Assembly: GCF_000599865.1 (NCBI RefSeq)
Contig: NZ_JHAC01000026.1
Location: 1 to 64,000, forward strand
Reading direction: 5' to 3'
DNA from: Deinococcus phoenicis
Lineage (GTDB): Bacteria; Deinococcota; Deinococci; Deinococcales; Deinococcaceae
DNA: 64,000 bases
The notes below the pieces were generated by a model. That model saw nothing but the letters and a program-made list of their open reading frames with translations, ran no database searches and was not told the DNA's origin. Both the position numbers and the translations under genes were made by a program. Positions 60,242 to 64,000 of the stretch are shown here, piece by piece; the stretch's first letter is position 1, and each line of letters starts with the position of its first letter.

Positions 60242-61344
60242 GCCAGGGCCGCCCCCAGCGCCCGGGTCACCCGCGCCTGTACGCCGGGGGCGATGGTCGG
60301 CCAGATGGGCAGGCTGAGCACCTCCCGCGCCCGGGCGGCGCTGTGGGGCGCAGCGGCATACTGCCCCCGGTAGACCGGCAACTGGTCCTGCGGTACCGGG
60401 TAATACACCATGGTCGCGATGCCCGCCCCGTCCAGCTCGCGCTGCACCGCGTCGCGGTCGGCGTGGGGAAGACGCACGGTGTACTGGTGAAAGACGTGGC
60501 CGGGCGTGACCGCCGGGGCGAGGACCCCCGGCACGTCGCGGAGCAGTTCGCCGTAGCGCGCCGCGGCCTCCCGGCGGCCCTGGTTCCAGGCGTCCACGTG
60601 CGGCAGCTTGACCCGCAGCAGCGCCGCTTGCAGGGTGTCCAGGCGCGAGTTGTAGCCCAGCACCTCGTTGTGGTACTTGCGGCGTGACCCGTGCGCCCGC
60701 AGCATCCGGGCCGTCCCGGCCACCGCATCGTCGTCCGTGACCAGCAGGCCGCCGTCCCCGAAGGCCCCCAGGTTCTTGCTGGGAAAGAAGGAATAGGCCC
60801 CGACGCTTCCGAAGGTGCCGGTGTGCCTGCCCCGAACCCGTGCCCCGAACGACTGCGCGCAGTCCTCGATCACGTGCAGGTCATGGTCACGCGCCAGGAC
60901 CAGGATCTCGTCTATGGCGCAGGGTTGGCCGTACAGATGCACCGGCATGATCGCCCGGGTCCGTTCCGTGATCTGCTCGCGCACCCGGTCCGGGTCCAGT
61001 TGGAAGCTGTCCGGGCCGATGTCCGCGAAGACCGGTCTGGCCCCCACGGCCGAGATGCTCTCGGCGGTCGCGAAAAACGAGAACGGCGTGGTGATCACCT
61101 CGTCGCCGGGGCCGATCCCCAGGGCGCGCAGGCCGATCACCAGCGCGTCGGTGCCGGAGTTCACGCCGACCGCGTGCTTCACGCCCAGATAAGCGGCGGC
61201 CTCCTGCTCGAAGGCCGCCACGTCCGGCCCCATGATCAGGGCACCGGACCGCAAGACGCGCTGCACGGCGGCATTGAGTTCGTCCCACAGCGCGTCGATT
61301 TCGGGGCTGAGGTCGAGGACGGGGATGCGCTCTGTGGTGGTCAC
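60238..61344 (-). CDS. DegT/DnrJ/EryC1-family sugar aminotransferase (WbpE-like)
   Basis: A 368-residue PLP-dependent aminotransferase. Key blocks are [62 protein letters not shown] and the PLP-Lys region [21 protein letters not shown] (Lys near residue 186). Together with the neighbouring dehydrogenase, oxidoreductase and acetyltransferase it fits WbpE, which aminates the 3-keto sugar to form UDP-GlcNAc3NA. I chose the GTG at 61344, behind GGAGG, with a GTGA overlap with the upstream stop. Confidence 0.9.
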   Translation of the reverse strand: MTTTERIPVLDLSPEIDALWDELNAAVQRVLRSGALIMGPDVAAFEQEAAAYLGVKHAVGVNSGTDALVIGLRALGIGPGDEVITTPFSFFATAESISAVGARPVFADIGPDSFQLDPDRVREQITERTRAIMPVHLYGQPCAIDEILVLARDHDLHVIEDCAQSFGARVRGRHTGTFGSVGAYSFFPSKNLGAFGDGGLLVTDDDAVAGTARMLRAHGSRRKYHNEVLGYNSRLDTLQAALLRVKLPHVDAWNQGRREAAARYGELLRDVPGVLAPAVTPGHVFHQYTVRLPHADRDAVQRELDGAGIATMVYYPVPQDQLPVYRGQYAAAPHSAARAREVLSLPIWPTIAPGVQARVTRALGAALA

Positions 61345-61934
61345 GGGAGCCTCCGGATTTCGGTGTCGCTGATCTTCTGGTACGTGTGCCCGGCGCTGTC
61401 GGTCACGGTGGCCGCGCCGCTGAAGTCGAGGATGTCGCCGTAAGCACTCATCCAGCCCACCTGCCGGGCGGGCACGCCCGCGACGACGGCGTAGGCGGGC
61501 ACGTCCCGCGTCACCACCGCGCCCGCCGCCACAAAGGCCCCCTCGTGCAGCGTGACACCGCAAACGATGGTCGCGTTGGCCCCGATGCTCGCCCCACGTT
61601 TCACGCGCGTGGCCGCGTAGTCCGCGCGGGTGTTGCGCGGAAACTCGCTGCGCGGCGTGCGGACGTTGGTAAAGACCATGCTCGGCCCGCAGAACACGTA
61701 GTCTTCGAGAATCACGCCCTCGTACACGCTCACGTTGTTCTGAATCTTCACGCCGTGGCCGACCGTGACCCCGCCCGCGATCATCACGTTCTGCCCGAGC
61801 GAGCAGTTCTCCCCGATCACGGCGCCGGACATCACGTGGCTGAAGTGCCAGATTCTGGTCCCGTGGCCGATGCTGGCCCCGTCGTCCACGTAGGCGCTCT
61901 CGTGTGCGAAGTACGGCAGCTGTGTTGTGGTCAT
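61341..61934 (-). CDS. Hexapeptide-repeat N-acetyltransferase (WbpD/WlbB-like)
   Basis: A 197-residue left-handed beta-helix acetyltransferase. Hexapeptide-repeat units run from about residue 12 to 150, with the family blocks [38 protein letters not shown] and [29 protein letters not shown]. It matches WbpD/WlbB-type UDP-2-acetamido-3-amino-glucuronate N-acetyltransferases and should use acetyl-CoA to make UDP-GlcNAc3NAcA. The ATG at 61934 overlaps the preceding stop by four bases. Confidence 0.9.
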   Translation of the reverse strand: MTTTQLPYFAHESAYVDDGASIGHGTRIWHFSHVMSGAVIGENCSLGQNVMIAGGVTVGHGVKIQNNVSVYEGVILEDYVFCGPSMVFTNVRTPRSEFPRNTRADYAATRVKRGASIGANATIVCGVTLHEGAFVAAGAVVTRDVPAYAVVAGVPARQVGWMSAYGDILDFSGAATVTDSAGHTYQKISDTEIRRLP

Positions 61935-62881
61935 ACCTTGACCCGCCCCCCGAGTTGTGCCGAGATCTGTTCCATCAGCCCGACCACCGCCAGACCCTGC
62001 GCGCCGTCACTGCGCGGGGTGCCCCGGGTCCGGACACACTCGGTGAAGTGCTGGAGTTCCAGGCGCAGCGGCTCGCCCGCCCCCTGCATCAGGAGTTCCT
62101 GGCCCTCGTCACGGACGCTGCCGTCAGGCAGGCCATAGGCGCGGTGCAGGGTCACGGTCTGGGCCAGTTCATCGTAGACCAGGGCGCCGCGCGTGGCGAG
62201 CGCGACCAGGCGGCGCTCCTTGTACGGCCACAGCCAGCTCACCGTGAGGTGGGCCTGTACGCCGCCGGGGTAGCGCAGATGCACCGCCACCTCGTCCTCT
62301 CTGCCGGGCGCGGTGACGCACTGCCCCACGGCCTGCACGCCGCAGGGGGCCTCGCCCACCAGATGGGCGAAGACCGCCAGATCATGCACCCCCAGGCTGA
62401 ACAGCGCGTTTTCCTGCTGGCGGATGGTGCCGAGGTTGCGCCGCACCTGATGCAGCGCGTACAGCTCGCCCGCCTCGCCGCCCTCCAGAAACTGCCTGAG
62501 AAACTGCACGGCGGGCTGATACAGCAGCAGGTGGCCGACCATCAGCACCCGCCCCAGCCCCGCCGCGAGCCGGGTCAGCTCGGCGGCCTCGGCGGCGCTC
62601 ACGGTCATCGGCTTCTCGACGAACACGTCCTTGCCCGCCAGCAGCGCGTCCCGGGCGATGCGGAAGTGCGTGGCGGCGGGCGTGGCGATGGCCACCGCGT
62701 CGAGGGGGCGCTCCAGCAGGTCGAGGTGGTGCGCGAACAGCTCCGCGCCGGGGTGCCGCGCATGGACGGCGGCCCGCAACGCCTCGTCCGGCTCGGCCAC
62801 CGCCGCCAGCACGCCCAGCCCGTCCAGGGTGGCGACCACGTTCCTGCCCCAGCGCCCGGCCCCGATGGCCCCGATTCTCAT
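61931..62881 (-). CDS. Gfo/Idh/MocA-family oxidoreductase (WbpB-like)
   Basis: A 316-residue NAD-dependent sugar oxidoreductase. An N-terminal Rossmann motif ([14 protein letters not shown]) and the conserved [17 protein letters not shown] segment are present, followed by a catalytic region with [15 protein letters not shown]. In this gene order it should oxidise C3 of UDP-GlcNAcA, the WbpB step. The ATG at 62881 overlaps the dehydrogenase stop by four bases. Confidence 0.88.
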   Translation of the reverse strand: MRIGAIGAGRWGRNVVATLDGLGVLAAVAEPDEALRAAVHARHPGAELFAHHLDLLERPLDAVAIATPAATHFRIARDALLAGKDVFVEKPMTVSAAEAAELTRLAAGLGRVLMVGHLLLYQPAVQFLRQFLEGGEAGELYALHQVRRNLGTIRQQENALFSLGVHDLAVFAHLVGEAPCGVQAVGQCVTAPGREDEVAVHLRYPGGVQAHLTVSWLWPYKERRLVALATRGALVYDELAQTVTLHRAYGLPDGSVRDEGQELLMQGAGEPLRLELQHFTECVRTRGTPRSDGAQGLAVVGLMEQISAQLGGRVKV

Positions 62882-64000
62882 AGCAGGGTCACCCGGGGGC
62901 TGCTGAGGCCCCGTGTGGCGTAGCGCGTGTCCAGCACCAGCTGGGCGGTGTCGACCAGATGCGCGTAGTCCACGTCGCTGTGGTGGGTCGTGATGATCAC
63001 CAGGTCGGCCCGTCCGAGTTCGGCGTCGGTCAGCTCCACGCTGCGCGCCTGCACGCCGTGGTCGTCGATGTCCGGCGTCCAGCGGTCATGAAAGTGGACG
63101 TCCGCCCCCGCCCGCCGCAGCAACCGGTAGACCTCCAGCGCCGGGGACTCGCGGTAGTCGTCGAGGTCGGGTTTGTAGGCCATGCCCATCAGCAGGATGC
63201 GCGAGCCTCGCAGCGGCTTGCGGGCGTCGTTCAGCACGCGCGCGGCCTTGTCCACCACGAATTCGGGCATCTTGCGGTTGACTTCCCCCGCCAGCGAGAT
63301 GAAGTGGGTCTGGAAGTTGTACTCGCGCGCCTTCCATTCCAGATAGTGCGGGTCGAGCGGAATACAGTGCCCGCCCACGCCGGGGCCGGGGTAGAACGGC
63401 ATGATGCCGAAGGGCTTGGTAAAGGCGGCGTCCAGCACCTCCCACACGCTCAGGCCCATCCGGTCGCACAGCAGGGCGATCTCGTTGGCGAGCGCGATAT
63501 TCACCGCCCGGAAGGTGTTCTCGTACACCTTGACCATCTCCGCGACGGTCGCGCTGCTGACCGGCACCACGTGATCGATGGTCTGCCCGTAGAACTCCAG
63601 GGCCACGTCCAGGCTCTGCGCGTCGATGCCGCCCACCACCTTGTTGGTGTTCTTGGTGGTATAGCGCCTGTTGCCGGGGTCCACCCGTTCGGGCGAGTGC
63701 GCCAGAAAGAAGTCCACGCCCGCCTTCAGGCCGCTTTCTTCCAGCAGGGGCCGCATCACGTCCTGGGTGGTCCCGGGATAGGTCGTGGATTCCAGGCTGA
63801 CGAGCTGGCCGGGTTGCAGGTGGGCGGCGATGTCGCGCGTCACGCTGCACACGTACTGGAGGTCGGGCGTCAGGTTGGTGTCGAGCGGGGTGGGCACGCA
63901 GATGACGATCACGTCGAGGTCACGCACCACCTCGAAGGCGGAGGTGGTCTCCACCAGGCCCCGCGCCACCACCTCCCGCAGGTCCTCGTCGTGCACGTCG
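62878..64000 (-). CDS. UDP-N-acetylglucosamine 6-dehydrogenase (WbpA-like), 5' end beyond window
   Basis: The last 373 or so residues of a nucleotide-sugar dehydrogenase; the frame runs off the right edge, so the NAD Rossmann N-terminus is missing. Visible blocks are VICVPTPLDTNLTPDL, SLESTTYPGTTQDVM, HSPERVDPGN, the catalytic-Cys motif PGPGVGGHCIPLDPHYL and the C-terminal MGMAYKPDLDDYRESPA. It belongs with WbpA/WecC-type enzymes oxidising UDP-GlcNAc to the uronic acid, the first step of the pathway encoded by the following genes. Confidence 0.9.
   Translation of the reverse strand, partial: DVHDEDLREVVARGLVETTSAFEVVRDLDVIVICVPTPLDTNLTPDLQYVCSVTRDIAAHLQPGQLVSLESTTYPGTTQDVMRPLLEESGLKAGVDFFLAHSPERVDPGNRRYTTKNTNKVVGGIDAQSLDVALEFYGQTIDHVVPVSSATVAEMVKVYENTFRAVNIALANEIALLCDRMGLSVWEVLDAAFTKPFGIMPFYPGPGVGGHCIPLDPHYLEWKAREYNFQTHFISLAGEVNRKMPEFVVDKAARVLNDARKPLRGSRILLMGMAYKPDLDDYRESPALEVYRLLRRAGADVHFHDRWTPDIDDHGVQARSVELTDAELGRADLVIITTHHSDVDYAHLVDTAQLVLDTRYATRGLSSPRVTLL

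Overview
The window comes from a high-GC member of the genus Deinococcus. The strongest evidence is a clear pprA homologue (32286-33218) with a 17-bp palindrome of the radiation/desiccation response motif type just upstream. Around 32-40 kb lies a replication and partition module: an AT-rich stretch, ten helically phased 18-bp iterons, an initiator of the Deinococcus plasmid/chromosome II RepA type, and a parA-parB pair with perfect 20-bp palindromes nearby. The window therefore most likely belongs to a secondary chromosome or megaplasmid, with its origin of replication inside it.

Layout, left to right. 1-4.4 kb: two convergent sensor kinases. 4.6-10.4 kb: a leftward sugar-uptake operon (binding protein, two permeases, FAD oxidoreductase, LacI regulator). 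10.6-15.9 kb: a secreted C39-type peptidase lipoprotein, the wreck of an ISL3-type transposase, and a Baeyer-Villiger monooxygenase/SDR pair divergent from a TetR regulator. 16.1-22.1 kb: a second sugar system (LacI regulator, ABC transporter, GH1 beta-glucosidase) with cre-like operators. 22.1-26.7 kb: a four-gene leftward glycan operon. 26.8-32.3 kb: a fasciclin-domain protein, an ABC exporter, and a LysR regulator divergent from a RocB-like M20 peptidase. 32.3-39.6 kb: pprA, origin, repA, DEAD-box helicase, parB, parA. 39.7-47.1 kb: an MBL-fold hydrolase and gltB-gltD. 48.0-51.2 kb: a beta-helix lipoprotein and a polysaccharide co-polymerase. 51.5-64 kb: a leftward exopolysaccharide operon of at least eleven tightly packed genes.

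The exopolysaccharide operon contains WbpA-, WbpB-, WbpD- and WbpE-like enzymes, which would make UDP-2,3-diacetamido-2,3-dideoxyglucuronic acid. It also has a Wzx flippase, two FemAB/GNAT-like proteins, a polysaccharide deacetylase, a Wzy/ligase-type membrane protein, a glycosyltransferase and a Wzz-like co-polymerase. Together these suggest a Wzx/Wzy-type surface polysaccharide made from an acidic diacetamido sugar.

Points most worth a second look: (1) a candidate centromere family of three identical 20-bp palindromes, one inside the gltB coding sequence; (2) the phased iteron origin next to pprA; (3) a ParA without the signature lysine of its deviant Walker A motif; (4) two co-polymerases of identical length that both have Thr in place of the Walker A lysine; (5) two neighbouring sensor kinases with complementary defects. 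No tRNA, rRNA or CRISPR array was recognised.
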